Source: Nocardia africana NBRC 100379 (lineage in GTDB: Bacteria; Actinomycetota; Actinomycetes; Mycobacteriales; Mycobacteriaceae). From it: a DNA stretch of 64,000 nt. The DNA is taken from positions 124,001-188,000 of the forward strand of contig NZ_BDAV01000005.1 of assembly GCF_001612635.1 (NCBI RefSeq), in the 5' to 3' direction. How positions within the stretch are numbered: the stretch's first letter is position 1; each line of letters opens with the position of its first letter. The translations under genes and the position numbers were made by a program. Under the pieces are notes generated by a model that saw only the letters and a program-made list of their open reading frames with translations, was not told the DNA's origin and ran no database searches. This document shows, one piece after another, positions 45,349 to 55,485 of this stretch.

Positions 45349-45383
45349 CGGTCGGCGACTCGCCGGACACGAGTCGCCGACCG
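45349..45383 (+). terminator. Terminator after metE
   Basis: CGGTCGGCGACTCG and its exact complement form a 14-bp stem with a 7-base loop (45363-45369), 24 bases after the metE stop. No U tract. Confidence 0.8.
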
Positions 45384-45545
45384 GACCGCCTGCCGGAAAT
45401 CTCGCTCCGGAGCCCAGCAGCCTCACCGGCAACCTTTTCCACCCGGTAGTTCACCGCCTGCGAGCAGCACTTCCGCTTTCACGCACCGGTCGAATCCGGC
45501 CGCATACTTCGCACGCTACGCATCCTCGAAGTTGATCAAAACTCC

Positions 45546-45599
45546 TTGCAACAGCAGATTTTTGTACGCGCCGAGTAGCGAAATTGCAATGATTGCGAA
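45546..45599 (+). promoter_or_regulatory. TTGCAA motifs upstream of the RamB-like gene
   Basis: TTGCAA occurs at 45546-45551 and within AAATTGCAAT at 45584-45589; TTGCGAA follows at 45593-45599. RamB proteins of Corynebacterium and Mycobacterium bind TTTGCAAA-like sequences and regulate themselves. The local A/T content is unusually high for this genome. Autoregulation is inferred. Confidence 0.45.
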
Positions 45600-45622
45600 G
45601 GTGTAAAGGTAGCATCTGCGGC

Positions 45623-47044
45623 GTGCGCAAGATGTATGCGGGTGCCCGGTTACGGCGGTTGCGCGAAGAACGACGGATGACCCAGGCCGCCCTGGCCAAG
45701 TCGTTGGAGCTTTCGCCCAGCTATCTCAATCAGCTCGAACGTGACCAGCGGCCTCTGACGATTCCCGTTCTGCTGAAACTCAATTCGACCTTCGATCTCG
45801 ATGTGCAGTTCTTCGCCGCCGACTCCGACGCGCGGCTGGTCTCGGACCTGCACGAGGTGCTGGTGGAGGCGGCCGGCGGCACCGCCCCACCGGCGGCGGA
45901 GGTGGAAGATCTCGCCACCCGGCTACCGGAGGTCGCCAAGACCATCGTCGCCATGCATCGCCGTCTGCGCGCCACCACCGATCAGCTCGATCTGTTGTCG
46001 TCGAAGGTCGCCACCCCCGCCGGGGCGCCCGGTGTGCCGATGCCCTACGAGGATGTGCGCGATTTCTTCTACGACCACCACAACCACATTCCGCAGCTGG
46101 ATCTGGCCGCCGAACGGCTGTTCGACGAATGCGGCCTGACGATCGGATCGATCGATCGCCAGCTGGCCCGCGTCGCCGAGGAGCGGGCCGGCGTCACGGT
46201 TCTGGTCCGCGGCGACGGCGCCGACCCGGCCATCCCGAAACGGCGCTACGACCCCGAGACTCGCACCCTGATCCTCGCGCGCCGGTTGCGCCCCGGGCAG
46301 CGAGCATTCCAGATCGCCACGACACTCGCGTTCCTGCTGCACGGCGACCTGCTCGACGAGGTCCTCGACGCCACCCCGTCGCTGGTCGGTGAATCGCGGG
46401 CCCTGGCCCGGGTCGGGCTGGCCAACTATTTCGCCGGCGCGGTGGTGCTGCCGTACGGCAAGTTCCTGCGCTCGGCCGAGGAACTGTCCTACGACATCGA
46501 TCTGCTCTCCCTGCGATTCGAGGTCGGCTTCGAGACGGTCTGCCACCGGCTCAGCACCCTGCAGCGGCAGGGCCAGCGCGGCGTGCCGTTCTTCTTCGTC
46601 CGCACCGACCGCGCGGGCAATATCTCGAAACGTCAGTCCGCCACCGCCTTTCACTTCTCCCGGGTGGGCGGCAGCTGCCCGCTGTGGGTGGTGCACGAGG
46701 CGTTCTCACATCCCGGCCGGATCCTCACGCAGGTCGCGGCCATGCCCGACGGCCGGCGCTATCTGTGGATCGCGCGCACGACCTATCCCAGTCCGCACGG
46801 ATTCGGCACCGCCACCAAGGAATTCGCGGTCGGGCTGGGTTGCGATATCGAATACGCCGACCGGCTGGTGTATTCGCAAGGCCTGCAACTCGACGAACCG
46901 GCCGCCGCGGTGCCGATCGGCGCCGGATGCAAGGTGTGCGAGCGGCCGGCTTGTCCGCAGCGCGCGTTCCCGCAGATCGGCCGCCCGCTGGCGGTCACCG
47001 AGAACTCCAGCGTCGATCTGCCGTACCCGCCCGCGGTCCGGTGA
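45623..47044 (+). CDS. ramB: RamB-like XRE-family regulator
   Basis: A 473-residue regulator with an N-terminal XRE helix-turn-helix (RLRRLREERRMTQAALAKSL, SPSYLNQLERDQRPLT), an M78-like region and a C-terminal short-chain fatty-acid regulator domain (DUF2083) with a cysteine set GCKVCERPACPQRAFP. This is the architecture of RamB/PrpR, which control acetate, glyoxylate-shunt and propionate genes, probably sensing acyl-CoA. Which of the two it is cannot be settled. Start is GTG 45623 or ATG 45632. It abuts recG tail-to-tail. Confidence 0.85.
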   Translation: MRKMYAGARLRRLREERRMTQAALAKSLELSPSYLNQLERDQRPLTIPVLLKLNSTFDLDVQFFAADSDARLVSDLHEVLVEAAGGTAPPAAEVEDLATRLPEVAKTIVAMHRRLRATTDQLDLLSSKVATPAGAPGVPMPYEDVRDFFYDHHNHIPQLDLAAERLFDECGLTIGSIDRQLARVAEERAGVTVLVRGDGADPAIPKRRYDPETRTLILARRLRPGQRAFQIATTLAFLLHGDLLDEVLDATPSLVGESRALARVGLANYFAGAVVLPYGKFLRSAEELSYDIDLLSLRFEVGFETVCHRLSTLQRQGQRGVPFFFVRTDRAGNISKRQSATAFHFSRVGGSCPLWVVHEAFSHPGRILTQVAAMPDGRRYLWIARTTYPSPHGFGTATKEFAVGLGCDIEYADRLVYSQGLQLDEPAAAVPIGAGCKVCERPACPQRAFPQIGRPLAVTENSSVDLPYPPAVR

Positions 47045-49333
47045 TCAGGACTTCGCCAGATATTCCAGCCGCTCGGAGTCGACGGCGGCATGCATCATAT
47101 TCGCCAAGCCGGGATGGTCGGTCAGCCCCGGATCGGCGTCCACGACCTCCCGCGCCAGCACCTGGGCGGTGGTGATGACGTCGAGATCGTCGAGCAACGA
47201 GAGCAGTTTCAAACTGCGCGCGGTACCCGACTGCGCGGAACCCAGCACATCGCCCTCGCGGCGCTGCCGCAGATCCAGCACCGACAGTTCGAAACCGTCC
47301 AGCGTGCCGGCCACCGCCTCCAGCCGCGCCATGGCCGTACCCATCGGCGAGGTTTCGGTGATGAGCAGGCACAGACCCGGATGCTTGCCACGGCCCACCC
47401 GGCCACGCAGCTGATGCAGCTGGCTGACGCCGAACCGATCGGCATCCACGATGACCATGACGGTCGCGTTGGGCACGTCGACGCCGACCTCGACGACCGT
47501 GGTGCAGATCAGCACGTCGATATCGCCGTCGTTGAACGAGCGCATGACGCGGTCTTTGTCGTCGGTCGGCAGCCGGCCGTGCAACAAGCCCAGACGCAGG
47601 TCGGCCAGCGGTCCGGCGCGCAGCGTCTCGAAGACGTCGATCGCGGCGTGGGTGGTCGGTTCCTCACCCGTGTCGTCGGCTTGTTTGCGGCTCTTGCCTT
47701 TCGACTTGGCGCCCTTCTTCGATGCGCCGTCGTCCTCCTCGTCGCCGATGCGCGAGCAGACCACATACGCCTGCCGGCCGGCGGCGACCTCCTCGCGGAT
47801 CCGCTCCCATGCGCGCTCGACCCACGCCGGTTTCATCCGGGCGGGCACCACCCGGGTGGTGATCGGTGAGCGCCCGCGCGGCAGTTCGGTCAGGGTGGAG
47901 GTCTCCAGATCGCCGAGGGTGGTCATCGCGATGGTGCGCGGAATCGGCGTCGCGGTCATCACCAGCAGATGCGGGGTGATGCCGTCTTTCGCCTTGGCGC
48001 GCAAGGCATCTCGCTGCTCCACACCGAAGCGGTGCTGTTCGTCGACGATCACCATGCCCAGATCGAAGAATTCGACCGCGTCCTGGATCAGCGCATGCGT
48101 GCCGATCACGATGCCGGCCGTGCCGGTCACCACGTCCAGCAGTGCCGCCTTCTTCGCACTCGCCGACATCGACCCGGTCAGCAGCACCACCTTGGTGGCG
48201 CGGTCGGCGGCGCCCAGTTCGCCCGCCGCACCGAGATCGCCGAGCATGGACCGCAGCGACCGATAGTGCTGGGCGGCAAGGACTTCCGTCGGAGCCAGCA
48301 GTGCGCACTGCAGTCCGGCGTCGACCACCTGCAGCATCGCGTGCAGGGCGACGATGGTCTTACCGGAACCGACCTCACCCTGCAGCAACCGGTGCATCGG
48401 ATGCGGGCGTGACAGGTCGCCGGAGATCTCGGCGATCACCTTGTTCTGGCCGGCCGTCAGCTCGAACGGCAGGCGCTGCTCGAATTCGGCGGCGATGCCG
48501 TCTGTGCGCGGTGGGCACGGGCGTGCGGTGCGCCCGGCCGCGTCGTGGCGGCGCTGGGCCAGGACCAGCTGCAGCGCCAGCGCCTCGTCGAAACGCAGCC
48601 GCTGCCGGGCCTGGTCGATATCGGATTTCCGTTCGGGCAGGTGGATCAGCCGCAGCGCATCCGAGACCGGGAGCAGTTCGTGGTCCTCGCGAAGATCCTG
48701 CGGCAGCGGATCGTCGATCGGATCGAGCTGGTCGAGCACCTGCCGCACACACGCCAGAATGTCCCAGCTCTGCACCTTGGCGGTCGCCGGATACACCGGA
48801 ATGTACTCCCGTTCGAAGAACGAGATATCCACTCCCCCAGAACCTTTCGCGCTCTCCGCCAGACCGCGCAGGGCGCCGCCGCCGCGCACGGAGGTGAGAC
48901 TGTCCACCGATTCGGCCGTCTCGGGCAGGATCAGATACGACGGATGCGACAGATTCCAGCGATCCGGCCGCCACCAGTGCACGGTGCCCGACATCATCGC
49001 CCGGACGCCCTGTTTGACGAGGTAACTCACCTTGTCACCGTTGAAGAAGGTGATCTCCACCGGTTTCGCGGAGCCGGTGTCGAGTTCCACCTTCAGCAGT
49101 TTGCCGCGGCGCTGGCGCATCGGCCGCAGTTCGGTCTTGCCGACCCGGCCCACCACCGTGATGTGGGCGCCCTCCTCGGGGGCCTCCTCGGTGAGCGGCT
49201 GCCCCTGGGTGGCGTAGCGCAGCGGATAGTGGCGCAGCAGATCCTCGACGATATGCATGTCGAAGGCGTCGGCCAGCGGTTCGGCCGCCTTCACGCCCAG
49301 CACGTGGTCGAGCCTGTCGCTCAGTGTCGCCAT
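47045..49333 (-). CDS. recG: ATP-dependent DNA helicase RecG
   Basis: Branch-migrating helicase that regresses stalled forks. The 762-residue protein has the N-terminal wedge/OB domain (RYATQGQPL), Walker A LLQGEVGSGKTIVAL, the DExH motif VIVDEQHRFG, and motif VI region QLRGRVGRGKHPG. A Lys/Ser/Asp-rich insertion (KKGAKSKGKSRKQ) lies in the second helicase domain and is common in actinobacterial RecG. The next gene upstream, a FakA-like kinase, ends just at its start. Confidence 0.97.
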   Translation of the reverse strand: MATLSDRLDHVLGVKAAEPLADAFDMHIVEDLLRHYPLRYATQGQPLTEEAPEEGAHITVVGRVGKTELRPMRQRRGKLLKVELDTGSAKPVEITFFNGDKVSYLVKQGVRAMMSGTVHWWRPDRWNLSHPSYLILPETAESVDSLTSVRGGGALRGLAESAKGSGGVDISFFEREYIPVYPATAKVQSWDILACVRQVLDQLDPIDDPLPQDLREDHELLPVSDALRLIHLPERKSDIDQARQRLRFDEALALQLVLAQRRHDAAGRTARPCPPRTDGIAAEFEQRLPFELTAGQNKVIAEISGDLSRPHPMHRLLQGEVGSGKTIVALHAMLQVVDAGLQCALLAPTEVLAAQHYRSLRSMLGDLGAAGELGAADRATKVVLLTGSMSASAKKAALLDVVTGTAGIVIGTHALIQDAVEFFDLGMVIVDEQHRFGVEQRDALRAKAKDGITPHLLVMTATPIPRTIAMTTLGDLETSTLTELPRGRSPITTRVVPARMKPAWVERAWERIREEVAAGRQAYVVCSRIGDEEDDGASKKGAKSKGKSRKQADDTGEEPTTHAAIDVFETLRAGPLADLRLGLLHGRLPTDDKDRVMRSFNDGDIDVLICTTVVEVGVDVPNATVMVIVDADRFGVSQLHQLRGRVGRGKHPGLCLLITETSPMGTAMARLEAVAGTLDGFELSVLDLRQRREGDVLGSAQSGTARSLKLLSLLDDLDVITTAQVLAREVVDADPGLTDHPGLANMMHAAVDSERLEYLAKS

Positions 49334-51205
49334 CTACTCCACCCCGATCTGGACCAGGTCCACGGCCTGTCCGCCGTCGTAGGTGACGACCTCGACGCCG
49401 GGAAATTCCGTGGTGATGTGTGCGGTGAGCTCGTCGGCCAATCCGGCGGGCGCCTGCGCGCCCAGCAGCAGCGTCACCAGTTCCCCGCCCAGGCCGAGCA
49501 TGCGATCGAGCAGGGTGCGAGCGGCCCGGCGCAGGTCCGGATCGATGACGACAACATCGTGGCCCACCAGGCCGAGACCGTCGCCCTGTTCACACGTGCC
49601 GACGATGGTCAGCGCGCGTTCGGTGGCGACGCGGACCGCCCCCCACCGGGTACTGGCCGCCGACTGCGACATCGTCAGCGCGTCGTCGACGGCCAGGCTG
49701 CCGCTGTCGTGCAGGGCGAGGGCGGCCAGCCCCTGCACCATGGAGCCGCTGGGCAGCATCATCACCTCGCGCCACCCGTCGCGGGCGGCCATACCGATCG
49801 CCACCAGCTCCGGCGCGGGCAGCGCCCCGTTCGGTAGCACCAGCACCTCCCGCTGCGGCATCGCGCGAATGGCGGCGAGGAGCCGATCGGCGGTCACCGC
49901 ACCGGTGAGCACGACGGCACCGGAATCCTCGAACAACCGCACCGCCCCGGCACCGGTGGCGATCGCGAGAATGCCTCGATCGGACTGCCCGTGCGCGGCA
50001 ACGGACGTTCCGAACAATCCCTCGATCCGGATATTGCCCAGGGTGCCCGCGGCGAGGCCCGCCTCCACCGCGGCACCGGCGTCGGCACAATGCACATGCG
50101 CGGACCAGCTGCCCTCGCCGTCGCCCACCACGACCACCGAATCTCCCAGCGCGGCAAGATCACGACGCAACCGGTCGATGCGCGCCGGATCGGTCTCGCC
50201 GATCCGGTACATGACCTCGTACTGCGGTACGCGCGCCCGTTGTCGCCGGGCGGACTCCTGCCCGGCGCGCCGGACTGCCTCCGTGCCGGACTCGCTCCGG
50301 GACGAGATCATCGGCGGCGCATCGCCTTCCGTTCGCGACCGCAGACTCGCGATGTGCGCGCGATCGAAGCCCTCCGATGCATCACGACTCACGACGGAAC
50401 CGTCGCCCGTGAGCACATCCGGCCGGTCCCCCTCGGGCTGCGCCGACGGATTCATCTGCGCCGCAATCTGATTCGAACGCACGGTCGGCGAATCGTCACC
50501 GGGAGCATCGCGTCGCACCGGCGCGGCGGCCCGCCGCACGGGGCCGCAATCGGTCACCCGGTAGACCGGACGCGCGGGTGCGCTCCCGGTGCACACCTCC
50601 ACCAGGGCGTCCAGCAGGACCAGCAGCCCGCGTGCCCCGGCATCGACCACACCGGCCGCACGCAGCACGACCAGTTGCGACGGTGTCTCACCCAGCGCCT
50701 TCACCGCGCCGTCGGCGGCGGCGACGGCCACCGCGGCGACCGTCTCCTCCGCACAGTCCTCGGCGCGGTCCGCGGCCGCTTCCAGCACGGTGAGCATGGT
50801 GCCCTCGACCGGTTCGCTCAGCGATTCCCGGACCAGGACCGCCGCCCGGCGCAACGCGGCACGCAGCGTAGCCGCGGTGAGGACGCCGCGATCGGCCGAT
50901 TCGGCCAGCCCCCGCAGCACCTGCGACAGGATGATTCCCGAATTCCCGCATGCCGCGGCGGTCGCGGCTCGGGCCATGGCGCCGAGCGGATCGGCGGCGC
51001 CGGACAGATCAGCATCACCCGGCACCTCCGTCGCGGCGAGCGCGGCCCGCATGGTGATGAGTAGATTGGTTCCGGTGTCGGAATCGGCCACCGGGAAGAC
51101 GTTCAGCGCGTTGATCTCCTCGCGATGGGCGAGCAACTGTTCCACACACAGCGCACCCCACTGCCGCAGTGCGGCCGCATCGAGCCTCTCCCGGACCCCG
51201 CGCAC
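49334..51205 (-). CDS. DhaL/FakA-like fatty-acid kinase family protein
   Basis: A 623-residue protein with a DhaL domain (about 1-200) carrying the nucleotide/metal motif NVFPVADSDTGTNLL and ACGNSGIILSQ, a middle variable part, and a C-terminal FakA domain with VVVVGDGEGSWSAHVH and QREVLVLPNGALPAP. FakA proteins phosphorylate fatty acids bound to FakB. The same gene stands before recG in mycobacteria (Rv2974c). I prefer GTG 51205 (GGAAGG upstream); GTG 51283 is the longest alternative. A partner FakB/DegV is not in the window. Confidence 0.87.
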   Translation of the reverse strand: MRGVRERLDAAALRQWGALCVEQLLAHREEINALNVFPVADSDTGTNLLITMRAALAATEVPGDADLSGAADPLGAMARAATAAACGNSGIILSQVLRGLAESADRGVLTAATLRAALRRAAVLVRESLSEPVEGTMLTVLEAAADRAEDCAEETVAAVAVAAADGAVKALGETPSQLVVLRAAGVVDAGARGLLVLLDALVEVCTGSAPARPVYRVTDCGPVRRAAAPVRRDAPGDDSPTVRSNQIAAQMNPSAQPEGDRPDVLTGDGSVVSRDASEGFDRAHIASLRSRTEGDAPPMISSRSESGTEAVRRAGQESARRQRARVPQYEVMYRIGETDPARIDRLRRDLAALGDSVVVVGDGEGSWSAHVHCADAGAAVEAGLAAGTLGNIRIEGLFGTSVAAHGQSDRGILAIATGAGAVRLFEDSGAVVLTGAVTADRLLAAIRAMPQREVLVLPNGALPAPELVAIGMAARDGWREVMMLPSGSMVQGLAALALHDSGSLAVDDALTMSQSAASTRWGAVRVATERALTIVGTCEQGDGLGLVGHDVVVIDPDLRRAARTLLDRMLGLGGELVTLLLGAQAPAGLADELTAHITTEFPGVEVVTYDGGQAVDLVQIGVE

Positions 51206-51525
51206 GTCACCGTCCTTCCCGCCACCGCGATCACCGTCCAACCCGCCAGCCAGGGTAGTCGTCCACACCGACAGCCTCGACACGCGAAGCCCGGTAAGGA
51301 CGCGGATTCGGCGGCGGCGACGACGCGAGCGCGGATCGGCGCGCGCGGCCGGCCCGGGGGCGATTGGACATCGAAGACGACCGGCCGCTACTCTTGCAGG
51401 GTTGCCTCACGCGGCCGCTGCCGGTTGCGTTGACCAGCGGTAGCGCTGGTAGGCATTGAGGATAAAGTTTCCGGACAGGCTGTCTCCCGACAGCGGTCCC
51501 CCATGACATGAAGGAGCTCGCGACT

Positions 51526-51717
51526 ATGGCTGCCGTCTGCGACGTCTGCGCCAAGGGCCCCGGCTTCGGTAAGTCGGTTTCGCACTCGCACCGGCGCACC
51601 AACCGTCGCTGGAACCCGAACATCCAGACCGTTCGTGCGCAGGTTGCCCCCGGCAACACCCGCCGCATGAACGTCTGCACCTCCTGCCTGAAGGCCGGAA
51701 AGGTTGTTCGCGGCTGA
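51526..51717 (+). CDS. rpmB: 50S ribosomal protein L28, zinc-binding form
   Basis: A 63-residue ribosomal protein with [20 protein letters not shown] and the second cysteine pair [12 protein letters not shown], so it is the zinc-binding C+ form. ATG 51526 with AAGGAG 9 bases upstream. Divergent from the FakA-like gene. A strong hairpin follows. C- paralogues under Zur control would be expected elsewhere in the genome. Confidence 0.98.
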   Translation: MAAVCDVCAKGPGFGKSVSHSHRRTNRRWNPNIQTVRAQVAPGNTRRMNVCTSCLKAGKVVRG

Positions 51718-51736
51718 GCTGCGTAGACATCTTCGA

Positions 51737-51768
51737 CGCCCCGGCGCACCCACAGGGTGACCGGGGCG
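51737..51768 (+). terminator. Terminator after rpmB
   Basis: CGCCCCGG-CG-CACCC, loop ACA, GGGTG-A-CCGGGGCG: 13 paired bases with a small internal loop, then TTGT. It lies 20 bases after the rpmB stop and before the GNAT gene. Confidence 0.75.
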
Positions 51769-51775
51769 TTGTCAT

Positions 51776-52354
51776 GTGGTCACCCGGCGGGACGCGCCGG
51801 TGAGCCCGCATCGCCCGCGGATCACGGCGGCGACCCCCGAATACGCCCGTGACCTGGCGATCTGTCATATCGAATCGTGGCGTGAGGCCTACCGCGGCCT
51901 GGTGCCCGACCACGTGCTCGCCGCCTTCGACGTCGACCGCCGTACCGCCCGGTGGGAAGCGCTCATCGACTCGATCGGCGAGAGCGCGGCGGCCGACCGA
52001 ACGGCCCACACCATCGTGCTGGCCATCGACGACACCCGCGCCCCCGGCGACCGCGTTCTCGGATTCGCGCACGCCGGCCCGCCTCGCGACGAACCGCGCG
52101 TCGCCGATCGGGAACTGTATGCGCTCTATGTCCGGGCCGATCGATACGGCACCGGAATCGCACAGGAATTGCTGCGTGCGATTCTCCTCCCCGACACCGA
52201 CACCGCGTTATGGGTGTTCGAGGAGAATCCACGCGCCCGGAATTTCTATCGAAAGTTCGGATTCGCCGCCGACGAGGCCCGCCGAATCGAACCGTTCTCC
52301 CTGGCGAGCGAGATCCGGATGATCGCCCGCCGCCCGATTACTGGGCGCCGTTGA
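51776..52354 (+). CDS. GNAT-family N-acetyltransferase
   Basis: A 192-residue acetyltransferase with the GNAT core: RITAATPEYARDLAICHIES at the start, LYALYVRADRYGTGIAQELL as the acetyl-CoA loop, and NPRARNFYRKFGFAADE near the end. Substrate unknown; the sequence resembles the RimI-like small-molecule group. The start is unsettled: GTG 51776 lies just after the rpmB terminator, and GTG 51800 is equally possible. Its end overlaps the convergent secreted-protein gene by 17 bases. Confidence 0.88.
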   Translation: MVTRRDAPVSPHRPRITAATPEYARDLAICHIESWREAYRGLVPDHVLAAFDVDRRTARWEALIDSIGESAAADRTAHTIVLAIDDTRAPGDRVLGFAHAGPPRDEPRVADRELYALYVRADRYGTGIAQELLRAILLPDTDTALWVFEENPRARNFYRKFGFAADEARRIEPFSLASEIRMIARRPITGRR

Positions 52355-52616
52355 AGCAGTCGAGTCCGCCCTGCGCGCTGATGCTCTGGAAGATGCACAG
52401 ACCGCGCGCATTGACGTTGGACGACAGCGACGACGAACCCGTCTGCGGATCCCACAGGGCCAGCACCGGTCCCGCGTGCTGAGGGGTGGTGACCTCTTCC
52501 TGCGGGGTGGCCGGCTCCAGCGGCAGGCCGGCGGCCTGCGCTATCGCGGGTGCGCCGAGAACCGCCGCACCGGCGGCGACGGCGACTACGGCACCGCGCA
52601 CGGATGTGATCTGCAT
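52338..52616 (-). CDS. Small secreted protein (92 aa)
   Basis: Signal peptide MQITSVRGAVVAVAAGAAVL with AQA near residue 28 as the probable cleavage site. The mature part is only about 63 residues, Pro/Thr/Ser-rich, with two cysteines (LCIFQ and DCFNG) that may form a disulfide. AGGAG lies about 9 bases before the ATG. I do not recognise a family. It sits between GNAT and ung. Confidence 0.72.
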   Translation of the reverse strand: MQITSVRGAVVAVAAGAAVLGAPAIAQAAGLPLEPATPQEEVTTPQHAGPVLALWDPQTGSSSLSSNVNARGLCIFQSISAQGGLDCFNGAQ

Positions 52617-52654
52617 GCATCTGCTCCTGTTTCGCTCGAACTGTTACGCCGCGG

Positions 52655-53332
52655 TCAGGGCAAGCGCCAATCGACCGGGGCGGCCCCCAATGTACCGAGC
52701 AATTCGTTGGTGCGGGAGAAAGGCCTCGATCCGAAGAAACCGCGAGAGGCCGACAGCGGTGAGGGATGGGCGGATTCGATGAACGGGACATCGCCGAGCA
52801 TCGGCTTCAGTGTCGAGGCGTCGCGGCCCCACAGAATCGCCACGAGCGGCTGCTCGCGGGCCACGAGCGCGCGAATTGCCTGCTCGGTCACCGCTTCCCA
52901 GCCCTTGCCCCGATGCGATGCGGGTCGGCCGGGCGAGACCGTCAGCACTCGGTTCAGTAGCAGCACACCCTGATCCGACCACGGCGAGAGGTCACCGCAC
53001 GACGGCGTCGGATGGCCGAGATCGCGCGAATACTCGGAGAAGATGTTGGCCAGGCTGCGCGGCACCGGCGAAACATCCGGCGCCACCGAGAAACTCAATC
53101 CCATGGCATGGCCCGGAGTCGGATACGGGTCCTGTCCGACGATCAGCACGCGCACCTTGTCGAAGGGGCGGGTGAAGGCGCGTAAGACGTTCTCCCCCTT
53201 GGGGAAGTATCCGCGTCCGGCGGCGTTCTCCGCCCGCAGGAACTCGCCCATCTCGGTGATCCGGTCGGCCACCGGTTCCAATGCCTCGGCCCAGCCCGTA
53301 TCGATGATCTGCGGCAGTGGTTTCGCGCCCAT
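52655..53332 (-). CDS. ung: Uracil-DNA glycosylase (family 1)
   Basis: Removes uracil from DNA. The 225-residue protein has the catalytic Asp motif [19 protein letters not shown] and the His loop [20 protein letters not shown], both complete. ATG 53332 gives normal length; the 52-codon upstream extension is rejected. It precedes or shares transcription with thiL upstream, as in mycobacteria. Confidence 0.97.
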   Translation of the reverse strand: MGAKPLPQIIDTGWAEALEPVADRITEMGEFLRAENAAGRGYFPKGENVLRAFTRPFDKVRVLIVGQDPYPTPGHAMGLSFSVAPDVSPVPRSLANIFSEYSRDLGHPTPSCGDLSPWSDQGVLLLNRVLTVSPGRPASHRGKGWEAVTEQAIRALVAREQPLVAILWGRDASTLKPMLGDVPFIESAHPSPLSASRGFFGSRPFSRTNELLGTLGAAPVDWRLP

Positions 53333-53406
53333 GTCGGGACAAGATAGTCGCCGCGGCTCGGCGTCGTCACGCCGCCCACCCGCCGTCACATCGTCGGGCC
53401 GCACCA

Positions 53407-54393
53407 CTATTCGTCCCCTCCGAACGACTCCCAGCCCAGCGGCCCCGGCCACCGCGCTCCGTCGACGAAAACGCCCGTGCCGGTGCATACCCGGCCGATC
53501 GTCCGCCAGCCCGGTGGGATCGCGGTGCCGGCCGCGAAGGTCGCGGCGAAGGCATGGTCCTCACCGCCGGTGAGCACCCAGCCGAGCGGGTCGGCGTGCA
53601 GCGCGGCGGCGACCGGAGACAGCGCCGGGTCCGCCACTGCCGCGGAGTCGATATCGACCGCCACACCGGAGGATTCGGCGATATGAGACAGATCGGCGAG
53701 CAGTCCGTCGGAGACATCGGTCATCGCGGTGATCGCCGTGGCATCCGGCAGCCCCAGCACGGCCGAGTAGGGTGGTCGCGGAACCCGGTGGGCGGCAATC
53801 ACATCGGCGAACGGCTCGGCGTCGTCACCGGCCGACAGGGCCGCCAGTCCGGCCGCCGACCAGCCGAGCCGCCCGGCGACCGCGACGATATCGCCGTCGC
53901 GCGCCCCCGAGCGCAGCACGGCCCGGCCCCGGGGATCACCGAACGCCGTCACCGAGATCACCAGCTGCGGGCTGCGCACCACATCGCCCCCGGCGATCGA
54001 GGCCCCGGCACGCCGCGCCTCCGCCCACATACCGTCGACCAACCCGTCGACGAAGGTCACCGGCGTCTCGGCCGGACAGCCCAGCGCCACCACGAACGCG
54101 CTGGGCGCGGCGCCCATCGCGACCACGTCGGCGGCATTCTGCGCGATCGCCTTGGCGCCGATCTCCTCCGGGCGCGACCAGTCCAGCCGGAAATGCCGAT
54201 CCTGCACGAGCATGTCGGTGCTGACCACGTACCGCCCGGCCGGGGCCGCCACCACCGCCGCATCGTCGCCGGGCCCCAACTCGACGCCGCCACCGGACGA
54301 ACGCCCGGCGTTCATCCGTTCGATCAATGCGAATTCGCCCAGGTCGCGCACGGTGCGCGGGCCACTCTCGGTGATGTCGCTCTCCTTCTCCAC
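53407..54393 (-). CDS. thiL: Thiamine-monophosphate kinase
   Basis: Last step of thiamine diphosphate synthesis. The 328-residue protein has [12 protein letters not shown], the metal-binding [37 protein letters not shown] and [16 protein letters not shown], the ThiL hallmarks. The GTG at 54393 is the longest start and shows a purine-rich region inside the first codons; a start a few codons later is possible. Divergent from the DUF3515 gene. Confidence 0.95.
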   Translation of the reverse strand: MEKESDITESGPRTVRDLGEFALIERMNAGRSSGGGVELGPGDDAAVVAAPAGRYVVSTDMLVQDRHFRLDWSRPEEIGAKAIAQNAADVVAMGAAPSAFVVALGCPAETPVTFVDGLVDGMWAEARRAGASIAGGDVVRSPQLVISVTAFGDPRGRAVLRSGARDGDIVAVAGRLGWSAAGLAALSAGDDAEPFADVIAAHRVPRPPYSAVLGLPDATAITAMTDVSDGLLADLSHIAESSGVAVDIDSAAVADPALSPVAAALHADPLGWVLTGGEDHAFAATFAAGTAIPPGWRTIGRVCTGTGVFVDGARWPGPLGWESFGGDE

Positions 54394-54595
54394 ACCCGGT
54401 CACGTCACCGGGGACACCACACTCCGACGCTACCCTGTGCCCGGGCAGCGGCACCGGCCCGCTGTGGCCTTCTGTCGGGCGCGGGGGCCGGATGCCGCGA
54501 GAGCGCGCCGACGGCCGTTCGATACCCTCGAACACGCATTCCAGACAATCAGCCGGGCGCGACGCCCGCCCGGCACGAGTGGAGACGAATCCCGG

Positions 54596-55447
54596 ATGAG
54601 TAGCGAGACGGACCGGCCGACAGCGGACACCCCGCAGCCCGACCGACCGGAGCCCGAGCCCGGCCTCCCCGCCGCGGCCGACCCGGAACCCGCTACCAAC
54701 CGGCCCGAGAACTCCGCGCCGACCGTGGCCGCAACCCCCGCAAGCTCCGAGACCGACGAGACCGACGGCTCCGACCGCACGGATGTGGCGGCCGAGTCTT
54801 CCGAGTCGCAGCCGGCGGACTCCGAGCCCACCGAGCGCGGCGATTCCGGCCGCGACGCCTCGGCTGCCACCGAATCCGCCGCCGAGCAGGAGACCGACGA
54901 CGCCGGGCCACAGTTACATCCGGCGCTGATCGCGACCGCCGTCGCACTTCCGGTCGCGCTGATCGTCGTCGTCCTGGTCATCGCGGTCATGTCGCGACAG
55001 TCCACCGGCCGCGAGCCGCTGGCGCTGGGCTCGGTACCGGCGCCCGCAGCGTCGAGCCAGGATTGCACCACCCTGCTGGCGGCGCTGCCGGAGTCACTCG
55101 GCGACGACTACACCAAATCCGAACTGGCCCAACCGGCTCCGCCCGCGACCGCGGCCTGGCAACTGCCGGGCGGCGGTGATCCGATCGTGCTGCGCTGTGG
55201 CTTGGACCGGCCGCTGGAATTCACCAAGGCGTCCGCCCTGCAGGTGGTCAACGGCGTGAACTGGTTCGAGGTGCGCGATCAGACCAGCGGCGTGACCTCC
55301 GGCACCTGGTATGCGGTCGACCGCGGCACCTATATCGCCGTGACCATGCCGGCCAAGGCGGGACCGTCTCCTCTGCAGGAGATCTCGAACGCGATCGGCA
55401 AGGCCCTCCCCGCGAAACCACTCGATCCGGGCCCCGTGCCGAACTGA
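54596..55447 (+). CDS. DUF3515 membrane protein
   Basis: A 283-residue protein with a disordered, acidic N-terminus (about 1-105), one membrane helix (about 110-130; LIATAVALPVALIVVVLVIAV) and an external DUF3515 domain with SSQDCTTLLAALPESL and VLRCGLDRPLEFT. Two cysteines may pair. It corresponds in place to Rv2980 beside ddl and thiL. Function is unknown; a cell-envelope role is suggested by the neighbourhood only. Confidence 0.88.
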   Translation: MSSETDRPTADTPQPDRPEPEPGLPAAADPEPATNRPENSAPTVAATPASSETDETDGSDRTDVAAESSESQPADSEPTERGDSGRDASAATESAAEQETDDAGPQLHPALIATAVALPVALIVVVLVIAVMSRQSTGREPLALGSVPAPAASSQDCTTLLAALPESLGDDYTKSELAQPAPPATAAWQLPGGGDPIVLRCGLDRPLEFTKASALQVVNGVNWFEVRDQTSGVTSGTWYAVDRGTYIAVTMPAKAGPSPLQEISNAIGKALPAKPLDPGPVPN

Positions 55448-55458
55448 GCCGGTCAGAC

Positions 55459-55479
55459 GCGCGGCAACGCGTGCCGCGC
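55459..55479. terminator. Hairpin between DUF3515 and ddl
   Basis: GCGCGGCA-ACGCG-TGCCGCGC, an 8-bp stem with a 5-base loop, lies 12 bases after the DUF3515 stop and 7 bases from the convergent ddl stop. It may serve both. Confidence 0.6.
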
Positions 55480-55485
55480 CGCCGC

